Below the pieces are notes generated by a model. That model was given only the letters and a program-made list of their open reading frames with translations. It had not been told where the DNA came from and did not search any database. A DNA stretch of 64,000 nucleotides from contig NZ_CP071454.1 of NCBI RefSeq assembly GCF_017352135.1, positions 3,621,001 to 3,685,000 of the forward strand. The letters are read 5' to 3'. Source of the DNA: Rhizobium lentis (GTDB lineage: Bacteria; Pseudomonadota; Alphaproteobacteria; Rhizobiales; Rhizobiaceae). Numbering within the stretch: position 1 is the stretch's first letter; each line of letters begins with the position of its first letter. Shown here piece by piece: positions 1 through 9,434 of the stretch. A program made the position numbers and the translations under genes.

Positions 1-110
<110 letters not shown>

Positions 111-122
111 GGATCACGCGAA

Positions 123-485
123 ATGGCTAGCAGGAAAGAAGCACTTGCACGTCGTGCCAACCGCGTGCGCCGTCATATCAAGTCGGTGGCCAACGGCCGT
201 CCGCGCCTGTCGGTTCATCGCTCCTCGAAGAACATCTATGCCCAGATCATCGACGATGTGGCTGGCAAGACGCTTGCGTCTGCCTCCACCCTCGACAAGG
301 ATCTGCGCGGTTCTCTGAAGACCGGTGCCGATACCGCAGCAGCCGCTGCTGTAGGCAAGCTCGTCGCCGAGCGCGCCTCCAAGGCCGGTGTTACGGACGT
401 CGTGTTCGACCGTGGCGCCTTCATCTATCACGGCCGCATCAAGGCTCTTGCCGAAGCGGCCCGCGAAGGCGGTCTCACCTTCTGA
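123..485 (+). CDS. rplR: 50S ribosomal protein L18
   Basis: This 120-residue protein matches L18 in length and layout. It has a basic N-terminus ([20 protein letters not shown]), the [20 protein letters not shown] segment, and the C-terminal [23 protein letters not shown] signature split around residues 98-117. L18 binds 5S rRNA together with L5 in the central protuberance of the 50S subunit. It lies between L6 and S5, the standard spc order. The start follows GGATCACGCGAA, a GGA ribosome site with normal spacing. Confidence 0.98.
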   Translation: MASRKEALARRANRVRRHIKSVANGRPRLSVHRSSKNIYAQIIDDVAGKTLASASTLDKDLRGSLKTGADTAAAAAVGKLVAERASKAGVTDVVFDRGAFIYHGRIKALAEAAREGGLTF

Positions 486-489
486 TCAG

Positions 490-524
490 CTTCCGGCCGG
501 ACGCATCTGCGCCGGCCGGATTTT
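490..524 (+). terminator. Hairpin with short T tract between rplR and rpsE
   Basis: The arms TCCGGCCGG (492-500) and CCGGCCGGA (512-520) are perfect complements around an 11-base loop and are followed directly by TTTT. The shape is that of an intrinsic terminator. Because it lies inside an essential operon, in an unusually long 133-base gap, it is more likely a partial terminator, attenuator or processing site than a full stop. Confidence 0.55.
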
Positions 525-618
525 CGCCGGACCGCGGGTACTTCCCTGGAGAAGGGGAGGCTTAGGCGGTCCACATTCGTTTGCCGATTGCACCCGGAAA
601 AGAAAAAGGAAGAGGACA

Positions 619-1188
619 ATGGCACAGGAAAGAAGGCCGCAGCGGGAAGACCGCCAGAGCCGTGAAGAGCGCGATAGCGAATTCGTCGACAAGCTTGTCG
701 CGATCAACCGCGTCGCCAAGGTTGTCAAGGGCGGCCGTCGTTTCGGTTTCGCAGCACTCGTCGTCGTCGGCGACCAGAAGGGCCGCGTCGGCTTCGGCCA
801 TGGCAAAGCACGCGAAGTGCCGGAAGCCATCCGCAAGGCAACCGAAGCCGCCAAGCGCGAGCTGATCTTCGTACCGCTGCGTGACGGCCGTACGCTGCAT
901 CACGACGTTCATGGCCGCCACGGCGCCGGCAAGGTTCTGCTGCGCTCGGCGAAGGTCGGTACTGGCATCATCGCCGGCGGCCCGATGCGCGCCGTATTCG
1001 AAACGCTCGGCATGCACGACGTCGTCGCCAAGTCGACCGGTTCGTCGAACCCCTACAACATGGTTCGCGCCACCTTCGACGCTCTGAAGCACCAGGTTCA
1101 CCCGAAGGACATCGCAGCTCAGCGCGGCATCAAGTATGCAACGCTGCAGGCTCGTCGTAGCGCCTCCGGCAACGCCTCTGAAGAATAA
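619..1188 (+). CDS. rpsE: 30S ribosomal protein S5
   Basis: S5 lies at the mRNA entry side of the 30S subunit and affects translational accuracy. The ATG at 619 gives 189 residues, as usual for alphaproteobacteria, and follows GGAAGAGGACA. The same frame is open back to 388, but that part overlaps rplR and is not S5-like. The N-terminal S5 domain (about residues 25-90) includes [17 protein letters not shown] and [17 protein letters not shown]. The C-terminal domain includes [21 protein letters not shown]. The next gene, rpmD, starts 13 bases after the stop. Confidence 0.97.
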   Translation: MAQERRPQREDRQSREERDSEFVDKLVAINRVAKVVKGGRRFGFAALVVVGDQKGRVGFGHGKAREVPEAIRKATEAAKRELIFVPLRDGRTLHHDVHGRHGAGKVLLRSAKVGTGIIAGGPMRAVFETLGMHDVVAKSTGSSNPYNMVRATFDALKHQVHPKDIAAQRGIKYATLQARRSASGNASEE

Positions 1189-1201
1189 GAGGAGCTGACC
1201 A

Positions 1202-1411
1202 ATGGCCAAGGCTACCAAGAAGGCTGAAGCGAAGACTGTCACGATCGAACAGATCGGCAGCCCGATTCGCCGTCCGGACGTCCAGCAGCGCACGCTGATC
1301 GGTCTCGGACTGAACAAGATGCACCGTCGCCGCACGCTGGAGGATACCCCTTCCGTTCGTGGCATGATCCGTGCTGTCCAGCATCTCGTTCGCATTGTCG
1401 ACGAGAAGTGA
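1202..1411 (+). CDS. rpmD: 50S ribosomal protein L30
   Basis: A 69-residue L30. The core motif [20 protein letters not shown] is followed by [20 protein letters not shown] and a MI...[10 protein letters not shown] tail. It is a small structural protein of the 50S subunit. The start is preceded by AAGAGGAGCTGACCA, a strong ribosome site. It sits between S5 and L15 as in the standard spc operon, and L15 begins 16 bases after its stop. Confidence 0.97.
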   Translation: MAKATKKAEAKTVTIEQIGSPIRRPDVQQRTLIGLGLNKMHRRRTLEDTPSVRGMIRAVQHLVRIVDEK

Positions 1412-1427
1412 GACGGAGGAAACGCTC

Positions 1428-1904
1428 ATGAAACTCAATGAAATTAAGGACAACGAAGGCTCGACCCACAGCCGCAAGCGCCTCGGCCGCGGTATCGGTT
1501 CGGGCTCCGGCAAGACCGGTGGTCGCGGTGTGAAGGGTCAGAAGTCCCGTTCCGGCGTCGCCATCAACGGCTTCGAAGGCGGCCAGATGCCGATCTATCG
1601 TCGCCTGCCGAAGCGCGGCTTCAACAACATCTTCGCTTCCGACTTCGTCGTCGTGTCGCTTGCCCGCATCCAGGCTGCGATCGACGCCGGCAAGCTCGAT
1701 GCCAAGGCGACCGTTGACGCCGCTGCCCTCAAGGCCGCCGGCGTCATCCGCCGCGCCAAGGACGGCGTTCGCGTTCTCGCCGATGGCGAGCTCAAGGCCA
1801 AGATTACCATCGTCGTTGCCGGCGCTTCCAAGCCGGCCGTCGAGAAGATCGAAAAGGCAGGCGGCACCGTGACCCTGCTTTCGGCTCCGGCTGCAGCCGA
1901 ATAA
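1428..1904 (+). CDS. rplO: 50S ribosomal protein L15
   Basis: The ATG at 1428 ([20 protein letters not shown]) follows ACGGAGGAAACGCTC, a near-ideal ribosome site, and gives 158 residues. An in-frame upstream extension to 1371 overlaps rpmD and is rejected. The Gly/Arg/Lys-rich N-terminal tail ([20 protein letters not shown]) that threads into 23S rRNA is evident, as is the [17 protein letters not shown] signature. The C-terminal half is the L15/L18e-type globular domain. A hairpin follows the stop before secY. Confidence 0.97.
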   Translation: MKLNEIKDNEGSTHSRKRLGRGIGSGSGKTGGRGVKGQKSRSGVAINGFEGGQMPIYRRLPKRGFNNIFASDFVVVSLARIQAAIDAGKLDAKATVDAAALKAAGVIRRAKDGVRVLADGELKAKITIVVAGASKPAVEKIEKAGGTVTLLSAPAAAE

Positions 1905-1918
1905 TATCTGATGATATG

Positions 1919-1949
1919 TCGCCCGGGGTGCTTCACACCGGGCGATTTT
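1919..1949 (+). terminator. Probable intrinsic terminator after rplO
   Basis: TCGCCCGGGGTG (1919-1930) pairs with CACACCGGGCGA (1934-1945), one mismatch, with a three-base loop and TTTT after it. It lies 15 bases past the rplO stop and about 190 bases before secY. This suggests secY has at least some transcription of its own. Confidence 0.65.
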
Positions 1950-2138
1950 GCTCCCATATGTGGGCCTCACAAAAACTTGGCTGGCGCGCCCGCGTCATGC
2001 CGGTAAGACTGGAAGACAAGGGTGAGGCATGGGGTTGCGCTGCAATCCGTCCAAAGCCCGGTTTTGAATAATTTTCATACTGATTCCGGGGCCGGCTATT
2101 TCCCTAGAGACGCCGGAATTGGTAGCGCGGAGAATCGC

Positions 2139-3479
2139 ATGGCTTCTGCAGCGGAACAATTGGCATCCAACCTCAATTTTTCGACCTTTGCCAAAGCCGA
2201 GGATTTGAAGAAGCGCCTGTGGTTCACACTGGCAGCTCTCCTCGTCTACAGGCTCGGCACCCATATTCCGCTTCCGGGGCTCAATCCCGAAGCCTATGCC
2301 CAGGCGTTCCGCGGCCAGGCAGGCGGTATTCTCGGCCTTTTCAATATGTTCTCGGGCGGCGCTGTCGAACGCATGGCGATCTTCGCGCTCGGAATCATGC
2401 CTTACATCTCCGCCTCGATCATCGTACAGCTCATGACCTCGGTGGTGCCGGCGCTCGAAAACCTGAAGAAGGAAGGCGAGCAGGGGCGCAAGATCATCAA
2501 TCAGTACACCCGCTATGGCACCGTCATTCTAGGGGCGCTGCAGGCCTATGGCATCGCCGCTGGTCTCGAGAGCGGCCAAGGTCTGGTCGTCGAGCCGGGC
2601 TGGTTCTTCCGCGTTTCTACCGTCCTGACGCTGCTTGGCGGCACGATGTTCCTGATGTGGCTCGGTGAGCAGGTCACCTCGCGCGGCATCGGCAACGGTA
2701 TTTCGCTGATCATCTTCGCCGGTATCGCGGCCGGCCTTCCGAGCGCGCTTGCCGGTACCCTCGAACTCGGCCGCACCGGCGCGCTGTCGACCGCGCTCAT
2801 CCTGCTCGTTATCGTCGTCGCGATCGGCGTCATCGGCATCATCGTCTTCGTCGAACGGGCCCAGCGCCGGCTGCTGATCCAATATCCGAAGCGCCAGGTC
2901 GGCAACCGCATGTTCCAGGGCGACACCTCGCACCTGCCGCTCAAGCTCAACACATCAGGCGTCATTCCGGCCATCTTCGCCTCGTCGCTGCTGCTTCTGC
3001 CGGCAACGGTCGCCGGCTTCGCCAGCACGACGTCGATGCCGTCCTGGGCGACGTCGATCGTTGCCGCCCTCGGCCACGGCCAGCCGCTCTACATGGTGCT
3101 CTATGCGGCGCTGATCGCCTTCTTCGCCTTCTTCTATACGGCCATCGTCTTCAATCCGAAGGACACGGCCGACAATCTGAAGAAGCACGGGGGCTTCATC
3201 CCCGGCATCCGCCCGGGTGAGCGCACCGCCGAATATATTGATTATGTGCTGACCCGGATCACCGTGATCGGCGCGATCTATCTCGTCTTCGTCTGCATCC
3301 TTCCGGAGATATTGGTGTCGCAAACCGGCATCCCATTATCCCTTGGTGGCACTTCGCTTTTGATCGTGGTTAGCGTAACTCTTGATACGGTGGCACAGAT
3401 CCAGGGTCACCTGATCGCGCAGCAATACGAAGGCCTGATCAAGAAATCGAAGTTGCGAGGAGGAAAGAGGGGGCGATGA
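2139..3479 (+). CDS. secY: Preprotein translocase subunit SecY
   Basis: SecY is the channel of the SecYEG translocon in the inner membrane. The ATG at 2139 ([20 protein letters not shown]) has a GCGGAG site 7 bases upstream and gives 446 residues, the usual length. The frame extends upstream to 2022 without SecY character. Ten hydrophobic segments can be followed. Conserved family stretches include [36 protein letters not shown]-type [20 protein letters not shown], and [21 protein letters not shown] near the large cytoplasmic loop. The stop overlaps the adk start by four bases (ATGA). Confidence 0.98.
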   Translation: MASAAEQLASNLNFSTFAKAEDLKKRLWFTLAALLVYRLGTHIPLPGLNPEAYAQAFRGQAGGILGLFNMFSGGAVERMAIFALGIMPYISASIIVQLMTSVVPALENLKKEGEQGRKIINQYTRYGTVILGALQAYGIAAGLESGQGLVVEPGWFFRVSTVLTLLGGTMFLMWLGEQVTSRGIGNGISLIIFAGIAAGLPSALAGTLELGRTGALSTALILLVIVVAIGVIGIIVFVERAQRRLLIQYPKRQVGNRMFQGDTSHLPLKLNTSGVIPAIFASSLLLLPATVAGFASTTSMPSWATSIVAALGHGQPLYMVLYAALIAFFAFFYTAIVFNPKDTADNLKKHGGFIPGIRPGERTAEYIDYVLTRITVIGAIYLVFVCILPEILVSQTGIPLSLGGTSLLIVVSVTLDTVAQIQGHLIAQQYEGLIKKSKLRGGKRGR

Positions 3480-4126
3480 GACTTATCCTTTTGGGGCCGC
3501 CGGGCGCGGGCAAGGGAACCCAGGCCCAGCGGATCGTGGAAAAGCACGGCATCCCGCAGCTTTCCACGGGCGACATGCTGCGTGCGGCCGTTAACGCCGG
3601 TACGGAGGTGGGCAAGCGCGCCAAGGCTGTCATGGACGCCGGCAAGCTTGTCTCGGACGATATCGTCATAGCCATCGTCTCCGAGCGAATCGATCAGTCC
3701 GATTGCGCCAACGGCTTCATTCTCGATGGTTTCCCCAGGACGCTGGTCCAGGCGGACGCCACCGAGGCGATGCTGAAGGCGAAGGGTCTCGATCTTTCCG
3801 TCGTCATCGAATTTCGTGTCGATGATGCCGAGTTGGTTCGCCGTGTCGCCGGTCGTTACTCCTGCGCGCAGTGCGGTAGCGTCTATCATGACACCGACAA
3901 GGTTCCGGCCAGCGAGGGCGTATGCGACAAGTGCGGTTCCACGCACTTCAAACGTCGCCCCGACGATACTCCGGAGACGATGACGGCCAGACTGCAGGTC
4001 TACTATAAGGAAACCTCGCCGCTGATCGGCTATTACCATGCCAAGGGCAAACTCAAGTCTGTCGACGGCATGGCGGAGATCGATCAGGTGACCGCCGAAG
4101 TTGAAAGCATTCTTTCCAAGCTTTAA
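3476..4126 (+). CDS. adk: Adenylate kinase
   Basis: Adenylate kinase interconverts ATP + AMP and 2 ADP. The P-loop [14 protein letters not shown] is at residues 7-20, followed by the AMP-binding [10 protein letters not shown] and the GFPRTLVQA motif. At 216 residues it is the long-lid form. The lid (about residues 126-163) holds four cysteines in two CxxC pairs, CAQC and CDKC, a zinc-binding lid typical of Gram-positive enzymes and many alphaproteobacterial ones. It is translationally coupled to secY through ATGA, a common arrangement. Confidence 0.97.
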   Translation: MRLILLGPPGAGKGTQAQRIVEKHGIPQLSTGDMLRAAVNAGTEVGKRAKAVMDAGKLVSDDIVIAIVSERIDQSDCANGFILDGFPRTLVQADATEAMLKAKGLDLSVVIEFRVDDAELVRRVAGRYSCAQCGSVYHDTDKVPASEGVCDKCGSTHFKRRPDDTPETMTARLQVYYKETSPLIGYYHAKGKLKSVDGMAEIDQVTAEVESILSKL

Positions 4127-4348
4127 GGCTTTGAAAATAAACTTGGCGGGAACGGTTGCTTTTCAGCAGTGATTCCGCTAAACACCGCGCCAACTCGCGA
4201 CATTCCCTGCGATCGGCGCGGATTTCCCTGGGAAGTCCGGGTGCGGTCGTTTTGACATGTTACGGACGTAAATCTGAACGGGCGGTCCTGAGGACCGCAT
4301 AACGAAGCCCACTTGCCGGATGGCAACTGGAATGCAAGGAGAACAGGC

Positions 4349-4717
4349 GTGGCACGTATCGCTGGCGTCAACATCCCGACTGCAAAGCGCGTCGTCATCG
4401 CGCTGACCTACATTCACGGGATCGGTCCGAAATTCGCACAGGAAATCGTCGAGAAGGTCGGTATTCCGGCCGAGCGTCGTGTGCATCAGCTGACGGACGC
4501 CGAAGTCCTTCAGATCCGCGAAACCATCGACCGCGACTATCAGGTCGAGGGTGATCTTCGTCGCGAAACCGCGATGAACATCAAGCGCCTGATGGATCTC
4601 GGCTGCTACCGTGGTCTGCGTCATCGTCGCGGCCTTCCGGTCCGCGGTCAGCGCACGCACACCAATGCCCGCACCCGCAAGGGGCCGGCAAAGGCGATCG
4701 CTGGCAAGAAGAAGTAA
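4349..4717 (+). CDS. rpsM: 30S ribosomal protein S13
   Basis: S13 sits in the 30S head and contacts the P-site tRNA and bridge B1. The GTG at 4349 ([20 protein letters not shown]) gives 122 residues and follows AAGGAGAACAGGC, which decides this start over the in-frame ATG at 4313. Key motifs are the helix-two-turn-helix [19 protein letters not shown] and the C-terminal [19 protein letters not shown] tail. A 222-base gap separates it from adk, so it probably starts the alpha operon. Confidence 0.97.
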   Translation: MARIAGVNIPTAKRVVIALTYIHGIGPKFAQEIVEKVGIPAERRVHQLTDAEVLQIRETIDRDYQVEGDLRRETAMNIKRLMDLGCYRGLRHRRGLPVRGQRTHTNARTRKGPAKAIAGKKK

Positions 4718-4738
4718 TTTCCGGGAAACCGGGATGGG

Positions 4739-4767
4739 GAGGCTGGCGGTCCGCGCCGGCCTCTTTT
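4739..4767 (+). terminator. Hairpin with T run between rpsM and rpsK
   Basis: GAGGCTGGCG (4739-4748) pairs with CGCCGGCCTC (4754-4763), one G-T wobble, loop of five, then TTTT. It resembles an intrinsic terminator within the alpha operon. Partial termination or RNA processing is the likely role, since S13, S11 and RpoA are normally co-expressed. Confidence 0.55.
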
Positions 4768-4850
4768 GAGTTTGGAACGGGACCGTATAGGCGCCGTTCC
4801 GGTGTAGCCGCTGGCATTACGGCGGTGAAGAGATCAACGAAAGGATTAGC

Positions 4851-5240
4851 ATGGCTAAGGAAGCCGTCCGCGTTCGCCGTCGCGAGCGCAAGAATATCTC
4901 GTCGGGTGTCGCTCACGTCAACTCGACCTTCAACAACACGATGATCACCATCACCGATGCGCAGGGCAATGCCATCGCCTGGTCGTCGGCCGGCGCCAAG
5001 GGCTTCAAGGGCTCGCGCAAGTCGACCCCGTTCGCTGCCCAGATCGCTGCCGAAGACTGCGCCAAGAAGGCCCAGGAGCACGGCATGAAGTCGCTGGAAG
5101 TCGAAGTCTGCGGTCCGGGTTCGGGTCGCGAATCGGCTCTGCGCGCGCTCCAGGCTGCGGGTTTCATGATCACGTCCATCCGCGACGTGACCCCGATTCC
5201 GCACAATGGCTGCCGTCCGCGCAAGAAGCGCCGCGTCTGA
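4851..5240 (+). CDS. rpsK: 30S ribosomal protein S11
   Basis: At 129 residues this is a full-length S11, part of the 30S platform that lines the mRNA exit. Conserved stretches include [59 protein letters not shown] and the C-terminal [18 protein letters not shown]. The start follows GAAAGGATTAGC. It lies between S13 and RpoA, the invariant alpha-operon order. Confidence 0.98.
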   Translation: MAKEAVRVRRRERKNISSGVAHVNSTFNNTMITITDAQGNAIAWSSAGAKGFKGSRKSTPFAAQIAAEDCAKKAQEHGMKSLEVEVCGPGSGRESALRALQAAGFMITSIRDVTPIPHNGCRPRKKRRV

Positions 5241-5337
5241 TCATCGCTCTCGTCACCGGTGAGCGCCTTGGCGTTCCCGGTGGTTTTCAAGCTCGGTTGC
5301 CACGATTGGATGGTGGCAACGAACGGAAGGCAAACTC

Positions 5338-6348
5338 ATGATTCAGAAGAACTGGCAGGAACTGATCAAGCCGAACAAGGTGGAGTTCTCCTCGAGCTCG
5401 CGCACCAGGGCGACGCTCGTCGCCGAACCGCTGGAGCGCGGCTTCGGCCTCACCCTCGGCAACGCGCTGCGCCGCGTTCTGCTCTCCTCGCTGCGCGGTG
5501 CTGCCGTCACGGCGGTGCAGATCGACGGCGTGCTGCACGAATTCTCCTCGATTCCGGGCGTCCGCGAAGACGTCACGGATATTGTGCTGAACATCAAGGA
5601 AATCGCCATCAAGATGGATGGCGACGACGCGAAACGTATGGTCGTGCGCAAGCAGGGCCCAGGCGTTGTCACGGCTGGCGACATCCAGACGGTCGGCGAT
5701 ATCGAGATCCTCAACCCCGAGCATGTCATCTGCACGCTCGACGAGGGCGCCGAGATCCGCATGGAATTCACCGTCAACAACGGCAAGGGCTATGTTCCGG
5801 CCGAGCGCAATCGTGCGGAAGACGCTCCGATCGGTCTCATTCCGGTCGACAGCCTTTATTCGCCGGTCAAGAAGGTGTCCTACAAGGTTGAAAATACCCG
5901 CGAAGGACAGGTTCTCGACTACGACAAGCTGAACATGACCATCGAAACCGATGGCTCGATCACCGGCGAAGACGCCGTCGCTTTCGCGGCGCGCATCCTC
6001 CAGGATCAGCTTGGCGTCTTCGTCAACTTCGACGAGCCGCAGAAGGAAACCGAAGAGGAAGCAGTCACCGAGCTCGCTTTCAACCCGGCTCTCCTCAAGA
6101 AGGTGGACGAACTCGAACTGTCGGTCCGTTCGGCAAACTGCCTGAAGAACGACAACATCGTCTATATCGGCGACCTCATTCAGAAGACCGAAGCAGAAAT
6201 GCTCCGCACGCCGAATTTTGGTCGCAAGTCGCTGAACGAAATCAAGGAAGTTCTCGCTTCCATGGGCCTGCACCTCGGCATGGAAGTGCCGGCATGGCCG
6301 CCCGAGAACATCGAAGATCTCGCCAAGCGTTACGAAGACCAGTATTGA
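5338..6348 (+). CDS. rpoA: DNA-directed RNA polymerase subunit alpha
   Basis: RpoA dimerises to start assembly of RNA polymerase and contacts UP elements and activators. At 336 residues it has the usual alphaproteobacterial length. The N-terminal domain (about 1-235) includes [19 protein letters not shown], the dimerisation and beta-contact region. The C-terminal domain (about 250-325) includes [20 protein letters not shown] and [18 protein letters not shown], the DNA- and activator-binding helices. The start is preceded by ACGGAAGGCAAACTC. Confidence 0.98.
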   Translation: MIQKNWQELIKPNKVEFSSSSRTRATLVAEPLERGFGLTLGNALRRVLLSSLRGAAVTAVQIDGVLHEFSSIPGVREDVTDIVLNIKEIAIKMDGDDAKRMVVRKQGPGVVTAGDIQTVGDIEILNPEHVICTLDEGAEIRMEFTVNNGKGYVPAERNRAEDAPIGLIPVDSLYSPVKKVSYKVENTREGQVLDYDKLNMTIETDGSITGEDAVAFAARILQDQLGVFVNFDEPQKETEEEAVTELAFNPALLKKVDELELSVRSANCLKNDNIVYIGDLIQKTEAEMLRTPNFGRKSLNEIKEVLASMGLHLGMEVPAWPPENIEDLAKRYEDQY

Positions 6349-6355
6349 GAAAACA

Positions 6356-6381
6356 AAAGGCAGGCTCGTTCGGCTGCCTTT
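6356..6381 (+). terminator. Hairpin between rpoA and rplQ
   Basis: AAAGGCAG (6356-6363) pairs with CTGCCTTT (6374-6381) immediately after the rpoA stop. The A-rich left side and T-rich right side allow a bidirectional terminator shape, but the T run is only three bases. Strength is uncertain. Confidence 0.45.
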
Positions 6382-6469
6382 CCCCGTCAAACAGCAGGCC
6401 GATCGCCTGCATGTGCCAGGAAACGGCAGGCCACTTAACGTAAGGGCACTGCATTAAAGGAGAATAGCA

Positions 6470-6892
6470 ATGCGCCATGGTAAAGCCGGCCGCAAGCTGA
6501 ATAGAACTGCAAGCCACCGCAAGGCGATGTTCGCCAACATGGCGGCTTCGCTGATTACCCACGAGCAGATCGTCACGACCCTGCCGAAGGCCAAGGAAAT
6601 CCGCCCGATCGTCGAGAAGCTCGTCACGCTCGGCAAGCGCGGTGACCTGCATGCTCGCCGTCAGGCGATCTCGCAGATCCGCGATGCCGCCGTCGTCTCG
6701 AAGCTGTTCGACACGATCGCAACGCGCTACGCCACCCGCAACGGTGGCTACCTGCGCATCATGAAGGCTGGCTTCCGCCAGGGCGACAACGCCGCCATGG
6801 CCGTGGTCGAATTCGTCGATCGCGACACCTACGCCAAGGGCGCAGCCGACAAGGCCCGCGTCGCTGCCGAAGAGCAGGCGGTCGCCGCCTAA
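6470..6892 (+). CDS. rplQ: 50S ribosomal protein L17
   Basis: A 140-residue L17, which lies near the peptide exit tunnel. The N-terminal signature [20 protein letters not shown] is followed by [20 protein letters not shown] and the [19 protein letters not shown] motif. The Ala/Glu-rich C-terminal tail is typical of alphaproteobacterial forms. The start follows AAAGGAGAATAGCA. It is the last gene of the alpha operon and is followed by a strong terminator. Confidence 0.97.
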   Translation: MRHGKAGRKLNRTASHRKAMFANMAASLITHEQIVTTLPKAKEIRPIVEKLVTLGKRGDLHARRQAISQIRDAAVVSKLFDTIATRYATRNGGYLRIMKAGFRQGDNAAMAVVEFVDRDTYAKGAADKARVAAEEQAVAA

Positions 6893-6916
6893 GTCTTCCG
6901 CTCTGCCGGAGCAATA

Positions 6917-6944
6917 CAGCCGGGCTGCAAAGCCCGGCTGTTTT
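6917..6944 (+). terminator. Intrinsic terminator of the alpha operon
   Basis: CAGCCGGGCT (6917-6926) and AGCCCGGCTG (6931-6940) are perfect complements with a GCAA tetraloop, followed by TTTT. It lies 24 bases after the rplQ stop. This is the clearest terminator in the ribosomal region. Confidence 0.85.
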
Positions 6945-7051
6945 CGTTTGTGCGTCGGCCGAGAATGGCGAGAGCGAACGGCGTCAAGCGACGGCAAGGC
7001 GTGCGGCTTGATTCTTCGATATCTGTGTCAGCACGTTCAATCGGCTGATAT

Positions 7052-7471
7052 TTGACGGGACCGATTCCATTGCGCGAAATCATTGAGATCCGCTCGCGCA
7101 GGCAGCGCCTTCGGCTTGCCGCCCTGCTGCTTGTCATCGTCCTCGGACTGGCGTTGAGACGCTTTGGCTATGGCGCCGATCTCCCTTTCGTCGTGGTCAA
7201 ATATGGCGGATCGGTACTCTGGGGAGCGATGGTCTATCTGCTGGTGGCGATGTTTTTCGCAAGGTCACGGCGGGTGGTCATTGCGGGCATAGCGCTGTTC
7301 ATTGCGATCTCGGTGGAATTGTTCCGGCTTTATCACACGCCTTGGCTCGACGCCTTTCGGCTAACCATGGCAGGCGCATTGCTGCTTGGGCGGATATTCT
7401 CGCTTTGGAATATGCTGGCCTATGCCATCGGCATCGCCGCGGCCTTTGCCTTTGATCCAGCACGTCGGTGA
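7052..7471 (+). CDS. DUF2809 family membrane protein
   Basis: A 139-residue protein with four or five predicted membrane segments (about residues 20-37, 45-66, 74-92, 104-121 and 122-136). The features RFGYGADLPFVVVKYGGSVLWG, split around residues 37-58, and VELFRLYHTPWLD fit the DUF2809 family; no function is established for it. The listed start is TTG at 7052, and a second TTG at 7070 is possible. Neither has a strong ribosome site. It converges with msrQ, 18 bases between the stops. Confidence 0.72.
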   Translation: MTGPIPLREIIEIRSRRQRLRLAALLLVIVLGLALRRFGYGADLPFVVVKYGGSVLWGAMVYLLVAMFFARSRRVVIAGIALFIAISVELFRLYHTPWLDAFRLTMAGALLLGRIFSLWNMLAYAIGIAAAFAFDPARR

Positions 7472-7489
7472 TATGTCCTCGCCGGTCGT

Positions 7490-8152
7490 TTACGCCTCGG
7501 ATGTTGAAGCCACCGCGCGATTGCGCGGACGTCCTTGGCCCTTCTTCCGGCTGCGTGCGATCGGCCGCCAGGCGCGGTAGAGGATCAGCGCAATGATCAG
7601 CCCGAGATAGATATATTGCTCGAGATCAAGGATCTTGGTCGACAGCGCGAAATGCAGCGCTCCGCTGGCGGCAACAACGTAGACGAGCCGGTGCAGCCAG
7701 ATCCAATTCTTGCCGAGGCGGCGGATCGAGACATTATTGGATGTCAGCGCCAGCGGAATAAGCATCGCAAGGGCTGCCATGCCGAACATGATGAAGGGGC
7801 GCTTCAGCACGTCGTTGATGACGGCTTGAATGTCCATCGCCTGGTCGAGCACCATGTAGACGGTGAAGTGCATCAGCGCGTAGTAGAAGGTCAAAAGGCC
7901 AAGTGCGCGGCGATAGCGCAGATAATTCCAGCCGAACAATTCGCGCACAGGGGACACCATAAGTGTCACTATCAGGAAGCGGATCGTCCAGATGCCAAGG
8001 AAGAGCTCGAAGGTCTTGACCGGATCGGCGCCGAGCTGATCGGTCGCGCCGAGATAGAAGGTCCAGGCCGCGGGCAAGAGCCCCGCGACATAAAGCAGCC
8101 AGACCGAGGCGGGTTGCCAGCGTTTCGGAATGGCGAGCGACAGTTCCGCCAT
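7490..8152 (-). CDS. msrQ: MsrQ, haem-binding membrane subunit of the MsrPQ system
   Basis: MsrQ passes electrons from the membrane pool to periplasmic MsrP for repair of oxidised methionines. The 220-residue protein has about six membrane segments of the ferric-reductase-like type. Candidate haem histidines are in YYALMHFTVYMVLD (around residue 95), IWLHRLVYVV (around 154) and ALHFALS (around 167). The motif NYLRYRRALGLLTFYYALMH is characteristic of the YedZ/MsrQ family. Its start overlaps the msrP stop by one base, so the pair is one operon. Confidence 0.93.
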   Translation of the reverse strand: MAELSLAIPKRWQPASVWLLYVAGLLPAAWTFYLGATDQLGADPVKTFELFLGIWTIRFLIVTLMVSPVRELFGWNYLRYRRALGLLTFYYALMHFTVYMVLDQAMDIQAVINDVLKRPFIMFGMAALAMLIPLALTSNNVSIRRLGKNWIWLHRLVYVVAASGALHFALSTKILDLEQYIYLGLIIALILYRAWRPIARSRKKGQGRPRNRAVASTSEA

Positions 8153-9099
8153 CAGAAATTGGCCTTCAAATCCATGCCGGCGTAAAGGCTCGCCACCTCG
8201 TCGGCATAGCCGTTGAACGGCAGGGTGGGGTGGCGGCTGGCGCCGAAGAAGCCGCTTTCGCCGATGCGCCGTTCTGTGGCCTGGCTCCAGCGCGGATGGT
8301 CGACGGCCGGATTGACGTTTGCGTAAAAGCCGTATTCCTGCGGATTGGTCACTTGCCAGGTGTTCTTCGGCTGCTGATCAGTGAGCGTGATCCTCACGAT
8401 CGACTTGATGCCCTTGAAGCCGTATTTCCACGGCACGACGAGGCGGATCGGCGCACCGTTCTGGTTCGGCAGCGTTTCGCCATAAAGCCCGACGGCAAGC
8501 AGCGTCAGCGGATGGCGCGCCTCGTCGAGGCGCAGCCCCTCGACATAGGGCCAGTCGAGCGACTGGAAGAAACCCTTCTGCCCCGGCATTTCCTCCGGCC
8601 GCACGACGGTTTCGAAGGCGACATATTTGGCGCTGCCGAGCGGCTCTACCTTGTCAAGCAGCGCTGCCAGCGGAAAGCCATCCCAGGGGATGACCATCGA
8701 CCAGGCTTCGACGCAGCGCATCCGATAGGTGCGTTCCTCGATCGGGAATTCCTTCATCAGCGCCTCGATGTCGAAGGTACCGGGTTTGTTGACCATGCCG
8801 TCGACCTTGACCGTCCAGGGCAGCGGTTTGAAGTCGCCGGAAAGAGCAGCGGGGTCGCCCTTGTCGAGGCCGAACTCATAGAAGTTGTTGTGGGTCGTCA
8901 CGTCCTTGAGCGGCGTCGTCTTCTCATCGACCTTGTACTTGCTCTCGACGGCCGAGAGCGCGGCGGCGCTCGCGTTGCCTGCGCCGTAAAGTGCGATGGC
9001 GCCAAGCGCCGCAGCACCCAGGAATTCGCGGCGGCGCACATAGAGCTGGCGCGGCGTGATTTCCGACGAAGCGATCTTCGGTGGGCGATAGGTCGGCAT
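8152..9099 (-). CDS. msrP: MsrP, molybdopterin methionine sulfoxide reductase
   Basis: MsrP is a periplasmic Mo-pterin enzyme that reduces protein methionine sulfoxide. The 315-residue protein carries a twin-arginine export signal ([18 protein letters not shown], about residues 22-39), as expected for a cofactor-containing Tat substrate. The Mo-ligand cysteine lies in [20 protein letters not shown]. Other family blocks are [10 protein letters not shown] and [20 protein letters not shown] ribosome site (GGAGGTTTTGAC on the minus strand) precedes ATG 9099. It is cotranscribed with msrQ. Confidence 0.95.
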   Translation of the reverse strand: MPTYRPPKIASSEITPRQLYVRRREFLGAAALGAIALYGAGNASAAALSAVESKYKVDEKTTPLKDVTTHNNFYEFGLDKGDPAALSGDFKPLPWTVKVDGMVNKPGTFDIEALMKEFPIEERTYRMRCVEAWSMVIPWDGFPLAALLDKVEPLGSAKYVAFETVVRPEEMPGQKGFFQSLDWPYVEGLRLDEARHPLTLLAVGLYGETLPNQNGAPIRLVVPWKYGFKGIKSIVRITLTDQQPKNTWQVTNPQEYGFYANVNPAVDHPRWSQATERRIGESGFFGASRHPTLPFNGYADEVASLYAGMDLKANF

Positions 9100-9434
9100 G
9101 TCAAAACCTCCTGGGCGGCTTTCCGAATATAGTCCTTAAACGAACCGCCCGCATGTTCGGATCAATCTCTATGCCCTGAATACTGTCGACGGGAAGCCAA
9201 TTTTTTGTGTTCGCCTGTGATGGAATAGGCTGTAACAAAACGTCTCTTCGAACCGTATACGATCGATGCGCGTCGCATCGCTTCATCCGGCAGCGTACCG
9301 GATTTGGCCTTCGCGGTAGTGACAGGTTCCGTCGATTGGATTAGGACAATTCCAAACAGCAGCGATCGCCTGGCCCGCAAGCTCCACAGCAGCCCGCTTC
9401 GCCTGATATTTCCGATACGTCGAGGAAGACACCG
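9100..9434. other. Divergent intergenic region between msrP and ilvD
   Basis: This 335-base stretch holds the promoters of two divergent genes. Two adjacent small inverted repeats are visible: CGATGCG/CGCATCG (9264-9280, loop CGT) and ATCCGG/CCGGAT (9285-9303). I looked for a leader peptide rich in Ile, Leu or Val ahead of ilvD and found none, so classical attenuation is not supported. The short frames in it look non-coding. Confidence 0.5.

Noticed and set aside
388..618. N-terminal extension of rpsE
   Set aside because: It overlaps rplR in another frame; the strong ribosome site and normal S5 length support the start at 619.
562..1395. Long minus-strand open frame opposite rpsE and rpmD
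   Set aside because: Antisense shadow of highly biased ribosomal genes, with no recognisable protein pattern.
9101..9286. 61-codon frame upstream of msrP
   Set aside because: No ribosome site or domain, and it overlaps the divergent promoter region.
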